DNA of 64,000 nt from Dysidea avara (lineage: Eukaryota; Porifera; Demospongiae; Dictyoceratida; Dysideidae). The stretch's first letter is position 1; every line of letters begins with the position of its first letter. Where the stretch lies: assembly GCF_963678975.1 (NCBI RefSeq), contig NC_089273.1:9424614-9488613 (forward strand). Direction: 5' to 3'. This document shows positions 47,324-60,060 of this stretch, piece by piece. The position numbers and the translations under genes were made by a program. The notes under the pieces are model-generated. The model was not told where the DNA came from and ran no database searches. It saw only the letters and a program-made list of their open reading frames with translations.

Positions 47324-50300
47324 GGTGGGGACTATTCTACGGAACGGAACGGAACGGAACGGAACGGAATGATGGACTAAACTGCGGAACGGAATGCTTT
47401 CTCAGATTGAAGCTTGCAGCTTACCATTGCTGTACAAGTTATCAGTGGCACTTCCAGCAGGTAATCAAACGTTACCCCAAGAAAGATAAAACGAATTTAA
47501 GGATCGATTGTGGGTTCTTGTTGGTTGTCATTAGTAACGAAGTACTAATTGTGGGAATAGCTGACTCAGTGTGTTCATCTTCGGATATATCAAGTAGGGA
47601 ACTAATGCATGACTTGTTTTTACTAGTATGTGAGTTATTTTTACTTACTTGACTTTAGAATGTACAGTCTGAGGCCCAGCCTTTCTAATCGGCATAAATC
47701 AGTATGTGTATAGCTACACTACAAAGGAAACAAGTATGGTGACAAGCTGAATCAACTCAGTCTAAGCAGAATCTAAAGGAATTTTGTGCAGTGTGTGAGG
47801 AGCAAACATTCAGATACCTCAAGGAGGCTATATTGTGTGAACATCAATGATTCATTAACAGAGTAGTGGACTATTGTCAGATATCTCAGCCTGAGTACTG
47901 AGTTGAATTCTGGATGGGGTCTATTTTACAGAATGGAATGCTTTCTGAATCAACTTGCAGCTTGGCTAGCTGCTATCATTGCTGAAATTGCATTTTATCA
48001 GTGGAACCTCCAGGAATTCAAAATGGAATAGGATAATTATAAAACATTAATGGATTGTTTAGGTAATCATGACTTTATTCAGTCTAATAAACAGATTATA
48101 TGGTTGATTGAGTGAGGTATCACTTTCAGAATGTTCAGACGACCAGTGATGAGATGCATGGATTCATCGAATTTTTGTTGTGGTTGGAGACATTAAATAT
48201 CCAAAAGCAAACTGACTGTATAATATTAATTCACTTTCTTTATATTTTCTCAATTTTGAGCCTGTATACAAATAATTGAATTTTCCTTGTCAATAGAAAT
48301 CCTAGAATAAGATGGGAGAGAAACTTATCTTTGTTTACCAAGAGTTCGTAATACTGATTTGTATGGGAGAGAGTGTCTAACTCTCAGTATGGCCTGTACA
48401 AACACCCTGCGTAAAGTTCACCTTTCATCAAATCAACACCTTTACTGGGGGATAGAAAACTGTTGATTAGTGTTGCTGAAGAAGGTAAAGCCTTTGTTCT
48501 GAAATAAGGCCGAGGTGTTACTTTAAGCAGGGTGTTTGGTGAATGAATGCGTTCAAGTTAGACACTCCACCTTATTATGAACTCTTGGTACAACTTCAAA
48601 GGAAATTGAAGAAAACATACAGATGAATCAATAAAATCATTACAGTAGGGTGAATTACAGACTAGTGAGATCTTGGTTAATTGTGACTGGATTTTGGAAA
48701 AACGATCCAAATCGCACATTAGAAGTTCCGAGATAAACGGTTTTAAAGAATTGAAGCCAGCATAACTCTCCAAGGATAGCAAGCACGCGTATGAAATTTA
48801 CACAAAAGATGCATCAATCTGTTACCTTTCAAGCCACTTCCAGTACTTGTAGCTGCTTGTACAGTTTCCCGCCAAATAAGATAGAAAATCTGAGCAGTTG
48901 GACGAGCGAAGTAGTATCACGAGTGCTCACAAAGGGGTGGAGGCTGGGGGGTGGCGGGGAGGGCAAAAGTTAGACCTCAAAATGGAGGCAGACCACGATT
49001 GGAGTCCAGACACGAGATTACAGGGCTGTGCTGGCTCCTTAGTGGCTGATATGTAGCAAAGTCAACAGAGAACACGTCTGGCCAACATTATAAGGCTGTC
49101 CACCAGTAAACCACTGACTCTTGCCAGGCCAGGTCCTTCACAAGGCCTGAAACCGCCATTTGAGCACTCCACACCACCCAGAAAAGACGTGTGTAAATAC
49201 CAGCCTCGTGTAGTTTGGGTAGTGCTGAGGGTCAAAACTTGTAGTACGATAGTGTAGCTATCCACTGGTGGTGTTAGTTTGATTTTGCCTGATGTGCGAT
49301 TTGGATCGGTTCTGTAAAATCTGGTCACAATTAATGACAGTGGTTGGAGATTAAGTGTGGTAGCTTCTTGTTCTTGAATATGTTGCAAAGTGGAAGTACA
49401 AATCAAAATGGGATATCAATTTCATTATGAAAAATACATAAATAATCTAGCATTACTATTTCATTTGTCCTCCACTTAAACATGCTACAACAGTACTAGT
49501 GTCAGTACATTGGCAGTGAGTCTACCTTGAAATCTCAACTCTAGAGTAGATCCAACACAGGACAGCCCGCACTGTAACAAATACATGTGATCCCATTGTA
49601 ATTTCATGGACCAGCTGGACTGGGAATCACTTGAAAATAGACGAACAAATTTAACCTGTTTTGTTTGAAGTGAAGCATGTGAAATGTTACACTTAAGAAA
49701 TCCTAGGATTCTTAGGTGGTATGTAATTAATGTGAGTGTTCCATTTCAGGTCTGACTAGATACATTGAAATTACACACACATCCTGGTCCAAATCACGTT
49801 TGCCTGGTGGCTACGGGCATGGTTTCACATGCGGCTTATAATAGAGATTTGGCTGATCTTGGAGTTTTGGCATTTAGCCTGATTCAAGGCTAGCAGTCAG
49901 ACACATCCTTGAATTGTGCAACAGATAAAATCAGCTCACTATTGAATACGGCATTAGTCCACTGCACCAGCTGTTAATATATAAATAACTCCATGCATAC
50001 ACTTCAGTGATGTTTGCAGAATATACCCTCCTTGCGGTCTGCCAAAATATTTGCTCCTCACACACTGCACAAAATTCTTCAAGTTTTAATTCAGCTGGCT
50101 CTTTCCTGTTACAAGTATCTTCCTGCTTGCTTTATTTATACACTGACTTATGGCTTGAAAGACCGGCCCAGACTGTTTTCTACTAAAGTCTAAATAAGAA
50201 AAACAGCTCACATAAAGTTCCCTTCCGTATGGATGAACATCACTGATACAGCTCATCCCACAATAATACTTCGTTACTAATGACAACCAACAAAAACCCA

Positions 50301-50487
50301 CAATCGATCCGTTAATTCTTTTTATCTTATGTTTAATCACCCACTGGAGATGCCACTGCTAACTTATAAGGGAAGTTTCAGCAATGGTAAGTTGCAAGCT
50401 TCAATTTTAGACAGCGTTCCGTTCCGTGGTTTAGTCCATCATTCCGTTCCGTTCCGTTCCGTTCCGTTCCGTAGAATAGTCCCCACC
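47324..50487 (+). mobile_element. Foldback DNA transposon, copy C (complete)
   Basis: The ends are GGTGGGGACTATTCTACGG and its inverse. The flanks are TGTTACGTA at 47315-47323 and 50488-50496, a perfect 9-bp target duplication. The two arms (47324 to about 48465, and about 48466 to 50487) are diverged inverted copies of each other over more than 1 kb, so the whole element folds back. Each tip has five to seven GGAAC pentamers. The right arm contains a 648-bp nested MITE (48682-49329). There is no conserved protein, so it must be moved in trans. Copies A and B lie at 1-2025 and 29957-31320. Confidence 0.95.
48682..49329. mobile_element. 648-bp TGTGAC-ended MITE nested in foldback copy C
   Basis: Inverted ends read TGTGACTGGATTTTGG and TGTGACCAGATTTTAC, then both continue with CGATCCAAATCGCACAT. 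Copies A and B have the uninterrupted sequence GGTTAATTAATGAC at this site, so the borders are known; the duplication is AT. The interior has a GC- and G-rich stretch (48930-48970) and no clear gene. Confidence 0.9.
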
Positions 50488-50718
50488 TGTTACGTACAGT
50501 TAATATGTGTAACATTTATGATTCACGCTGACATTTCCAGTGTTGGGAGTAACGCGTTACTTATGTAATGTAATAATATTACTTTTGTGGTAAAAACTGT
50601 AAGTAATATAACGCAATACGCTATAAAAACAGGTAATACAATTCAAGTTACTTTACTTACAAATAATATAACGTATTACCTAAGTAATATAGTTATTGTA
50701 ACAAGTCTAACATTACAT

Positions 50719-50916
50719 ATCAAGACACACGGTAGTGTGTCGTGCGGCCCAAGAAGCCGGCTCGCCACACCCGTGAGTATATTGACAGGAAGAACGAAAA
50801 CGTCATTTTCACACTTTTCAAGACACACGGTAGTGTGTCGTGCGGCCCAAGAAGCCGGCGCGCCATACCCGTGAGTATATTGACAGGAAGAACGAAAACG
50901 TCATTTTCACACTTTT
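50719..50916 (+). repeat. Tandem pair of 99-bp units
   Basis: TCAAGACACACGGTAGTGTG... begins at 50719 and again at 50818. The copies differ at only a few bases (such as GGCTCGCCACAC versus GGCGCGCCATAC). Each unit contains a small palindrome ACACACGGTAGTGTGT. Confidence 0.95.
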
Positions 50917-51689
50917 GTATCTCGGTGATCACTTATCTGATTGGAACCAAATTTGCTACACAGTTGCCCGCCAGCCGAGGTAGTCTACATTCCAAATTTG
51001 AAGGAAATCGCTCAAGCCATTTCCGAGATACGAGCTGCCAAAGTTTCGTTTTTTTTTCTTCGTTTTTTTTTTCTTCTTCTTCTTCGTCTTTTCGCACACT
51101 TGCAAAAATTGCTATAACAAGCAAACGCGTACTCCGATCGCCTTGAAATTTGGCACACAGAAAGGGAGTCCAAAGGCGAATCCTAGCATCAAATTTGGTA
51201 CAAATCCGATGAATGGTTCAGGAGTTATGACCGATTATTCGCGTAAAACAAGATCGATTTGTTGTCACGCCTACAGGGTAAACCGCTTCATGGAATGAGT
51301 TGAAAATTGCTATGTAGATGGAGTAACCATCGTAGGAGTGCCTTTTGGTAGTTTGAATGGAATCGAGATAAAGACCACGGAGATATGACACAAAACCCAA
51401 CCTGTGTCACAATTACGCGATCGATTTTTATGAATAAAAAAGTATTAGTTTTCACGCCTACTAGGCAAACCGCTTAGAGCAATGAGCTGAAAATTGGTGT
51501 ATAGCTGGAATAATCTTCATAGAAAGTGCTTGCAGTAGTACAGAAGAATTGGATTACAAACCACTGAGTTATGATTCGAAAGCCAACTCCGTGTAGCAAA
51601 TGCGAGATCGAGATACTCTAATAGAACAGTCACCCTAATAGAGCATTCGGCTAATTCATTTATTCCATTATAGAATTTTATTGCATCAC
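50917..51689. other. Unique segment inside the hAT-like element
   Basis: Non-coding. Two related blocks appear, at 51110-51400 and about 51420-51600: both have TTTTCACGCCTA / TTGTCACGCCTA, then GCAAACCGCTT / GTAAACCGCTT and GAGCTGAAAATTG / GAGTTGAAAATTG. It is therefore an old internal duplication of roughly 200 bp. A CTCTAATAGAAC motif lies at 51613-51624. Confidence 0.6.
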
Positions 51690-54600
51690 AAGTTATTCTG
51701 TAGAGAGTTCAGCTGCAAACAGTTAATCTTATAGACAGTTCAGCAAGAAGACAGTCACCATGTGGAGAGTTAAGCAAATATATCACTATAGAGATTCAGA
51801 ACATTACAAGTCACACTGAAGAAAGTTCAGCTATAAACGAGTCATGCACTGTGTAGAGAATTCAACTACAATTAAGTCACTCTCTAGAGAATTCAGTTAC
51901 ACAGAATTCAGCTACACACAAGTCACTGTGGAGAGAGTTCAGCTACAAACAAATTACCCTTTAGAGTGATCAGCTACAAACAAAACACTTTGCAGGGTGT
52001 TCAGCTGCAACAAATCAACCTTTAGAGCGATCAGCATTGAACAAATCAACACAAATCTACCTGTAGAGAGATAAGCTACAAAAAATCACCCTGTAGAGAT
52101 ATCAGCTAGAAACAAATCACCCTGAAGAGAGGTCAGCTACAAAAAATCACCTTGTAGAGAGATCAACTACAAACAAAACATTTTGCAGAGAGTTCAGCTA
52201 CAAACAAATCAACCTTTAGAGCGATCAGCAACAAACAAATCAACCTGTAGAGAGATCATCTAGAAACAAATCAACCTGCAGAGTGATCAGCTACAAACAA
52301 ATTAGCTTGTAGAGAGATCAGTTACACACAAATCAACCTGTACAGAGATAAGCTAAAAACAAATCAGAGTTCAGCTAAAACAAATCAATCTGCAGAGAGA
52401 TTAGCTACAAACAAATCACCTTATAGATAGTTCAGCTACAAATAAATTATCTTGTAGAGAGATCGGCTACAAACAAATCACCCTGCAGAGAGATCAGCTA
52501 CACACAAATCAACTTGTATAGAGATCAGCTACAAACAAATCACCCGTAGAGAGATCAGCTAGAAACTACACACAATGTAAGGAGTTCAGCTACAAACAAA
52601 TCACCCTGTAGAGAGATCAGCTACAAACTAGACACAAAGTAAGGAGTTCAGCTACAAGCAAGTTACCCTGTAGAGAGTTCATCTACAAGCAAATCAACCT
52701 GCAGAGCAATCAGCTAGAAACAAATCACCCTGAAGAGAGGTCAGCTACAAAAAAAATCACCCTGTAGAGAGATCAGCTAGAAACAAATCACCCTGAAGAG
52801 AAGTCAGCTACAAATAAAACACTTTGCAGAGAATTCAGCTACAAACAAATCAGCTTGTAGAGAGATTAGTTACACACAAATCAACCTGTAGAGAGATCAG
52901 CTAGAAACAAATCACCCTGTAGAGAGTTCAGCTACAAGCAAAACACCCTGTAGAGAGTTCAGCAACAAAGAAACCACCATGTAGAGAGTTCAGCTGCAAA
53001 CAAATCACCTTATAGAGAGTTTAGCTACAAACAAATCACCCTGTAGAGAGATCAGCTAGAAACTAGACACAATGTAAGGAGTTCAGCTACAAGCAAATCA
53101 CCCTTTAGTGAGTTCAGCTACAAACAAATCAACCTGCAGTGAGATCACCTACAAAAAAGTACCTTGTACAGAGTTCAGCTACAAACAAATTACCCTGTAG
53201 AGAGATCGGCTACAAACAAATTAACCTGTAGAAAGATCAGCTACACACAAATCAACTTGTAGAGAGATCAGCTACAAACAAATCACCCTGTAGAGAGATT
53301 AGCTAGAAACTAGACACAATGTAAGGAGTTCAGCTACAAGTAAATCACCCTGTAGAGAGTTCAGCTAAAACAAATCAACCTGCAGAGAGATCAGCTACAA
53401 ATAAATCACTTTATAGACAGTTCAGCTACAAACAAATTACCTTGTAGAGAGATCGGCTGCAAATTAATCAACCTGCAGAGAGATCAGCTACACACAAATC
53501 AACTTGTAGAGAGATCAGCTACAAACAAATCACCCTGTAGAGAGATCAGCTAGAAACTAGATACAATGCAAGGAGTTCAGCTACAAGCAAAATCACCCTT
53601 TAGTGAGTTCAGCTACAAACAAATCAACCTGCAGTGAGATCACCCACAAAAACGCACTTGTACAGATTTCAGTTACAAACAAATTACCCTGTAGAGAGAT
53701 CAGGTAGAAGAATTCACCTTGTAGAGAGTTCAGCAACAAAGAAACCACCATGTAGAGAGTTCAGCTGCAAACAAATCACCCAGTAGAAAGATCAGCTAGA
53801 AGAAGTTACCTTGTAGAGAGTTCAGTTACAAAGAAACCATCATATAGAGAGTTCAGCTACAAAGAAATTACCCCATAGAGAGTTCAGCTAGAAGAAGTCA
53901 CCTTGTAAAGAGTTCAGCTACAAAGAAACCATCATATACAGAGTTCAGCTACAAAGAAACCACCTGTACAGAATTCAACTACAAACAAATCACCCTGTAT
54001 AGAGGTCAGCTAGAAGAAGTTACCTTGTAGATAGTTCAGCTACAATAATTCACCCTGTAGAAAGATCAGCTAGAAGAAGTCACCTTGTAGAGTGTTCATT
54101 TACAAAGAAACCATCATGTAGAGAGTTCAGCTGCAAACGAATCACTCTGTAGATAGTTCAGCTACAAAGAAACCGCCATGTAGAGAGTTCAGCCTCATAC
54201 AAACCATGATGTAGAGAATTCAACTACAACAAATCACCCTGTAGAGAAGAAGTTACCTTGTAGAGAGTTCAGCTACAAAGAAACCATCATGTAGGGAGTT
54301 CAGCTACAAAGAAACCACCATGTAGAGAGTTTAGCTGCAAACAAATCACCTGTAGAGAGTTCAGTTAGAAACAAATCACCCCGTAGAGAGATCAGCTGGA
54401 CGAAGTCACCTTGTAGAGAGTTCAGCTACAAAGAAACCATCATGTAGAGAGTTCAGCTGCAAACAAATCACCCTGCAGAGAGTTCAGCTACAAAAAATTC
54501 ACCCTGTAGAGAGTTCAGCTAGACGAAGTCACCTTATAGAGAGTTCAGCTACAAAGAAACCATCATGTAGAGAGTTCGGCTACAAAGACACCACCATGTA

Positions 54601-54785
54601 GAGAGTTTAGCTGCAAACAAATCACCTGTAGAGAGTTCAGCTAGAAAAAAAATACCCTGTATAGAGACCAGCTAGAAGAGGTTACCTTGTAGAGAGTTCA
54701 GCTACAAAGAAACCATCCTGTATATAGTTCAGCTACATTTCAAGTCACCCAGTAGAGAGATCAGCTGCAAAAAAATATCTTGTGG
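51690..54785 (+). repeat. Minisatellite array, about 100 units of 30-31 bp
   Basis: Same unit as at 35269-36775 (GTAGAGAGTTCAGCTACAAACAAATCACCCT class; GATCAGCTA variants alternate). Stops occur in every frame. Units near the left edge are more diverged than those in the middle, as expected when a tandem array is homogenised from its centre. Confidence 0.9.
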
Positions 54786-54983
54786 GGAATAATGGGCATG
54801 TAATAAATATATGTATATAATTTGTATAATTACTAATAAAATCAAAAATAATTGAAGTACTAAAATTCTTCTTTAAGTTCTTTTCTTCTTCCTGTAGTAA
54901 AGAAAAAAACACATGGGTTAAAAAAGCCCCAAAGCCAGCCATAGGCCGGCTTTGCAGTATACAAATACAAAAAGAAGTGATAT
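54786..54983 (+). repeat. Tail segment between minisatellite and hairpin, copy 2
   Basis: Homologous to 36776-36957, with the same TCTTCTTCCTG string and GCCAGCCATAGGCCGGC stem. Confidence 0.8.
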
Positions 54984-55305
54984 CTAATCAAAAACAGCCA
55001 AGCTGTAAAAAAAGGTGCGGCCCCCAACAAGGCCATGGTGAAAAAAGATGTGAAATCCAAGGTGGCGGCCAAGAAATGGCTGTGATGGTAGGTTAATGGT
55101 AAAAATTTTAATAACGACAATTCAGGTGAATTTTGTGCCACTTGGTCTTGGCATCAAATTCACCTGAATTGTCGTTATTAAAATTTTTACCATTAACCTA
55201 CCATCACAGCCATTTCTTGGCCGCCACCTTGGATTTCACATCTTTTTTCACCATGGCCTTGTTGGGGGCCGCACCTTTTTTTACAGCTTGGCTGTTTTTG
55301 ATTAG
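54984..55305. mobile_element. 322-bp hairpin, copy 2
   Basis: Near-perfect inverted arms start CTAATCAAAAACAGCC and meet at a short loop around 55140-55150. It corresponds to 36958-37281. Confidence 0.9.
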
Positions 55306-55637
55306 ATTATTATTACTACAAGTAACGAAGTTACTAATCTCGTTAGTAATCCACTAGGTAACGCCTAGCCACAATGAAGTAATGAAGTCTACTGAATGAA
55401 GGTTATTCACCAGCTCCTTACTTATAACCAATATTTAATCATGTCACGTGACAAGGTGGTAGTTTCACGCATGACAGCTTAAGGCTGTGGACACAAAGTA
55501 ATATAATATGTAATATTATTATAGTTACTTTATTTTATGGGTAATATGTAACTGTAACTAAATAGTTCAGTTGTAAGAAATATGTAATATGTAACTAGAT
55601 ACTTTTAAAAAGGAACTTTCCCAACACTGGATATTTC

Positions 55638-56354
55638 TTTTTCAGACTAATGGCCTGTGCTGGGTGATTAGTCACCCATGGCAATATGAGTGTAACCATT
55701 GGATTCGTTTCATATGCATACCTGAAAATCCAATTATGGAAAGGCAGCACGTAACGTTGTATAGCTACATTTGTTGCGGTAATGAATGGATGAGTCCTAA
55801 GGATATCATAAAATAAAGTTGAGTTGGTGAATCTTGGGGAATTCGCAAGTTTAATGCTATTATGTTGTTTGCAATGTATAGTAAAGGCTTAATGGAAGTT
55901 ATTTCATGTTCTCAGTAATGTATATAGGTGTGATGTGCATTCGAAAACATGCTGAAACGCTTGTGGATGCACTCTATGACTAGTTTTTCAACTTTAAGTA
56001 ACATTTCCCAACTCGTAGAATGTTAAGGATACTGAAACACCTTTCTCTGGGTGCTTTTTGTGGAAAGACTCCAATTCATGATAATAATTATGTAAGCATT
56101 AATTTTATTCCAAGTGGCACAATCAATTTCAGTCTGAGCCTTTATAAAGCAAACAGCATGGTACCACTATACCTCAAGACTACAGTATGCTTGCTTTGGT
56201 AAAAGTGGCTTGCTTTTTTGAAGTGAAACCACCTTCCCTGAATAGATCTCATTGTGTATCCCTGTAAAAGACATAATTATACATGAAAGCCTTACATACA
56301 TGTAAGTACTACAGGCTAGACTCAGTGACAACCTTTCTCATGATATGCCACTAG
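55638..56354. other. Non-coding DNA
   Basis: No gene recognised. The 60-residue plus-strand frame at 56020 has no family match that I know. Confidence 0.45.
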
Positions 56355-57300
56355 TTGAGAGATGTGGCAGCTGTTTCACATGCAAGTATTAAGGGGTGTG
56401 GAAGCCAAATTCCAATACTGAAATAATTATAGATGGAACAAGTACAAGCATATATATATATATATAATTGTATGATTACTATGTTTGCTGTGGCATATTT
56501 GTAGATGATTTTTGCTGCAGTACCTTCCCTATTAGAAAGCTAAAAACATAATCAAATATGATATGATGTCATTGGACAATTAAAGGGAATTATGTGGTGA
56601 TAATGATATGAATAGTAAAAGTGTTATAATGGGATGTATTGTCTTCAGTCATTGGAAGAAAGTATTTAAAAATCATGAATTGTGTTAGTTTCAATACCAC
56701 TAAAATTTATGGCACAGTACATACATACATCCTTACCTCTACAACTCTAATCTTGTAAATGGAATTATAAGTGATCCATACACTTATGCTTTAAAAGTAT
56801 TAGGTGACTATCCATCAGTAATGTTACAAGTTGCTGTTCATCTTTGTGTGTATGTATGTGACCGGATTTCGAAAAGGTACCTTTTTCGCATTTTACATGT
56901 CACCAATAAAGTGTTATACTGGAGCTTAAGTCATAAGATTACTATATTATGTAATGATAAAAAGTTATGAAGCTTCAAAGTTCGAAAAATGGGTCAAATT
57001 TTGTGTGTGAAAAGGGTGTCTTTTTGCAAATCTGGTCACATACGTATGTAACCATAACAGGTGGTGAATTTTGTTATGACATCAACACATATTTTTGAAG
57101 CCTTATTAGGCACACATTTCTCTGAAATATAACAAGGAAATAGTCTATTATAACATTATCTTGTTTAGAAAGTATGTATACTTACTTATTGCTAAAATGG
57201 TCAAACCAAAATAAAATTCACTTTTTGATAAAAGTACCAACTAAACTTGGTTAAAAAATGATTAGTTCATTCCATTTCATAATTATCATTGGTGCCTTTG
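56355..57300 (+). repeat. Dispersed repeat flanking the decayed LINE, copy 1
   Basis: It aligns in the same orientation with 60598-62050, starting at GGCAGCTGTTTCACATGCAA. It contains the MITE at 56867-57040 and a (TA)n tract (56452-56466). Copy 2 holds different MITEs at different places, so the insertions came after duplication. Confidence 0.85.
56867..57040. mobile_element. TGTGAC-ended MITE, GAAAAGGTACC subfamily
   Basis: The 174-bp unit has ends TGTGACCGGATTTCGAAAAG and the inverse of TGTGACCAGATTTGCAAAAA, with TA on both sides (56865-56866 and 57041-57042). Confidence 0.85.
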
Positions 57301-57689
57301 AAATTAAAGAACCTAGCAAATAACAAAATATACAGCTACACTTCAAGTAGATATACATTATAATACAAACTCACGAGAATACGAATATGTGTTATAACAA
57401 GATGCCTCTGTTGCCAAAATTATTTATGTACCACGAATTTATATTATCATAGTAACAAAGTACTAGTCAATCATTTAGGCTGTGCATAGCATCACCATAC
57501 ATTTTGTATGGAAAGCTCCTAAGGAACATTTCCCCTTTGATTTAAGACAGGAAACAGTATAATATGTTTTGCTGACTAAAATATTTGTGACCGGATTTTG
57601 GAAAATCAGTAATACATAGGAATACATCTATACACATGTAGCTATAAGTGTCACCATTAAAACAATTGCATTTTAAAAATATTTCACAT
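57301..57689. other. Non-coding DNA with a MITE end
   Basis: No gene. TGTGACCGGATTTTGGAAAA at 57589-57608 is a lone TGTGAC-type end without a visible partner. Confidence 0.5.
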
Positions 57690-60060
57690 AACTCATTGTA
57701 TTTATTTATTTATTCAAAAACTTTACAGTGCTGCTGGAGCAGTACTGATGGTCCACTGGTAGGATACCAGTGGCCAGAAATTACACTTGATAAGTAATTA
57801 CTTAATTAGCTATACCCTACTAAGTACAAGTGAGAATTACATTGATTATAGCTACAGTGTGTTAAAGAAAGTCAAAGTTTGGAGTTCTCGAGTGCTTGCT
57901 GCAAGTAACACAAGGGCACAATATTACAATAAGGAGTAAGTACAGATGATATCTGAGTTAAAGTTTGATAGAAAATGATTCCAAAGGTAAGTATGTAGTT
58001 TTTGCTTGATGGTAAGAACATTAAGATCCAAATCAATGACAGAGAGGTGATTCCAAATTCTAGGCAGTCTGTTGAAACATAAATTTTTAGTGGTGTTGTC
58101 TGAGGACTTGGTTTGGAAATTTATGATATGTGGCATGTCGAGCGTTGCCAGTAGCAAATGAGATGTATATTGTAATGTCAAAGCCTGGGGTGATTTGTAA
58201 CTCCTGATGAAGAACATAATATCACTTAAATCAAATGTATACATTAATGGTAATAACCGTAATTAGAGAAGACAAATCTTGTAGTTGCTGGTGAAGTCAT
58301 TGAGTGTAAACTTAGTTGCTCGACATTGAACTTGTTCGAAAAGGTGTATGTGTTTGATGAGATGTAGTGTCCGTAAAACTGGGCAGTACAATAACTGAGA
58401 GCGAACAAGGGATATATATAGTTGTTTCTTACTGTTGATAGTGTTATGAGTTGAGAAAGTATGCCTCAATAGACCTAATAACTTAAAAGATTTGGCAATA
58501 ATGTGTTGATAATGTGGCTCCCAGGAAAAGTTGGAGGAAACTAGTAAGATACCAAGATCACAATGAGTGTCAGCTCTAGTAATAGGAATGTTATAGATTG
58601 TTTCTAGCTTGGATTTAAAACTCATGTGTACACACTTGGATAAATTGAATGTAAAAAGGTTCCAGTCAGAACTCCATTTCTATAGTGAGTCAATATCTTT
58701 TTGCAGTTGGTCTGAGTCAAACAACTTTCCTACAGTTTTAAAATATTTGGTATCATGAGCAAATAATAGTATTGTAGAAGAAACAGCACAGTCTGGAATG
58801 TCATTGATGTAGATGAGAAACAGTAAAGGACCTCAGTAATATACTCCCTTGGGGAATTCCAGATAAAATTGGTAATAAGTGGGAATGTATGTTGTTGATT
58901 TTCACACATTGCTGGTAGTTTAATAAGTATGACTTAAACCAAAGCCATAAATTACCTGAGATACCCATTGATCTAGAAGCTCGTTGTGTCATACACTGTC
59001 AAAGGCCTTGTGAAAGTCCAGATGAATTACATCTGTTTGATTTTTGGCATTGGTAATATGTGACTCGGCCTGCGAAAATAGGGCATGTGGGCACATGATT
59101 TTGCCTACTTTTACAAACATTTATTACTCATAATGTTTTGTACCTTTATGCTATGGCAGTGCAATTTTCAGCTAAGCTAGCATTTAATAGGCTTTATGAT
59201 GCAAGGTACAGAATACACATATTCTGTTCCAGTACTGAGATATGACCTGTAGAGTGACGGGGTGTAGTTTGTGCCCACATACCCTATTTTCGCAGGCCCG
59301 GTCACATATGATTAATGTTGATATGTTGTTCAAAAAACCAAACAGGTGTGGTGATAGGCGGGTTGTGATGTGAGAGATAATCTTGTTATAGACCAGATGC
59401 TCCATCATCTTGGATATATTGCACAGTAGTGAGATTGAACAATTAGTTATTTACAAGAGACTTGTCGCCAGATTTGAAAATGGTTAATATGCAGAGACTG
59501 CACCAGTAAGTAGGAATAACGTGTTTTCGTAGACTCAGTGTGAAAAGAAAATGTAAAGGTTTGTGTAATGATAAAGCACAAAGTTTTAGAATTTTAGGCC
59601 CTTTGCCATTGATTCCTGTGGATTTCTGAGGATCAAGGGAGTTGAGTGCCTCAAGCACTTCATCTTTGGATATAGACACAGAAACTAAGTGGTTATCTAT
59701 GGAGGAGTCAATGGTTTTGACGTCATCTGGAAGGTCAAGTCTACTGGTAGTGAATACAGAATGGAGGTATTGGTTAAAAACAGAGGCTTTGCTGAAATCA
59801 TCCTTTGCGCTTAAACTGTGCAGGTGGATTGTTGTAGGAATTATTGGTTATGTTCCATATGTATTAATAAAATAATTTTAGAGTCATTGGTAGAAGCAAA
59901 GTGGTGTATAAGAGTGGATTCATAAGTTGACTTCACTTGGATGAATTCGTTGTTGAGATTAGTTTCTGCTGTGTGTAGTCTTGTCTTGTTGCTTTCAGTG
60001 GGTGATCGAAGATACTTTTCCTTAGCATGCATTTAATATGATGTCTCCAAGTTAGTGTGA
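57690..60060 (-). pseudogene. Decayed CR1/L2-like LINE (RT part)
   Basis: Minus-strand fragments appear in order. 60032-59841 is the linker. 59679-59443 has DEVLEALNSLDPQKSTGI and IFKSGDKSLV (RT fingers). 59408 to about 59315 holds LVYNKIISHI. A palm motif HLDFHKAFDSV lies near 59020, SGIPQGSIL is in 58992-58801, and the C-terminal thumb (LLGLLRHTF, RSQLLYCPV) is in 58625-58263 and 58244-57924. The endonuclease part is absent, so it is 5-prime truncated. The 3-prime end has a short AAAT repeat tail (about 57698-57716), as in CR1/L2 elements. Several frameshifts and stops break it, and a MITE sits at 59059-59306. Confidence 0.8.
59059..59306. mobile_element. TGTGAC-ended MITE, GGCCTGCGAAAATAGGG subfamily, copy 2, in the LINE
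   Basis: The 248-bp unit has ends TGTGACTCGGCCTGCG and the inverse of TGTGACCGGGCCTGCG, with TA on both sides (59057-59058 and 59307-59308). It splits the RT palm region of the decayed LINE. Confidence 0.9.

Larger units (their letters stand above)
50538..55629. mobile_element. 5.1-kb non-autonomous hAT-like element carrying a minisatellite
   Basis: The ends are CAGTGTTGGGA and its inverse TTCCCAACACTG. The flanks GACATTTC (50530-50537) and GATATTTC (55630-55637) form an 8-bp duplication with one mismatch. CAGTG ends with 8-bp duplications are the hAT pattern. The subterminal regions (50550-50720 and 55310-55620) are rich in GTAATATAAC and GTTACTT strings. Inside are a 99-bp tandem pair, about 700 bp of unique DNA, the minisatellite, the 180-bp tail and a hairpin. 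No transposase is present. Confidence 0.75.

Noticed and set aside
49062-49406. 114-residue minus-strand frame
   Set aside because: It crosses the border of the nested MITE and the foldback arm, so it is a chance fusion.
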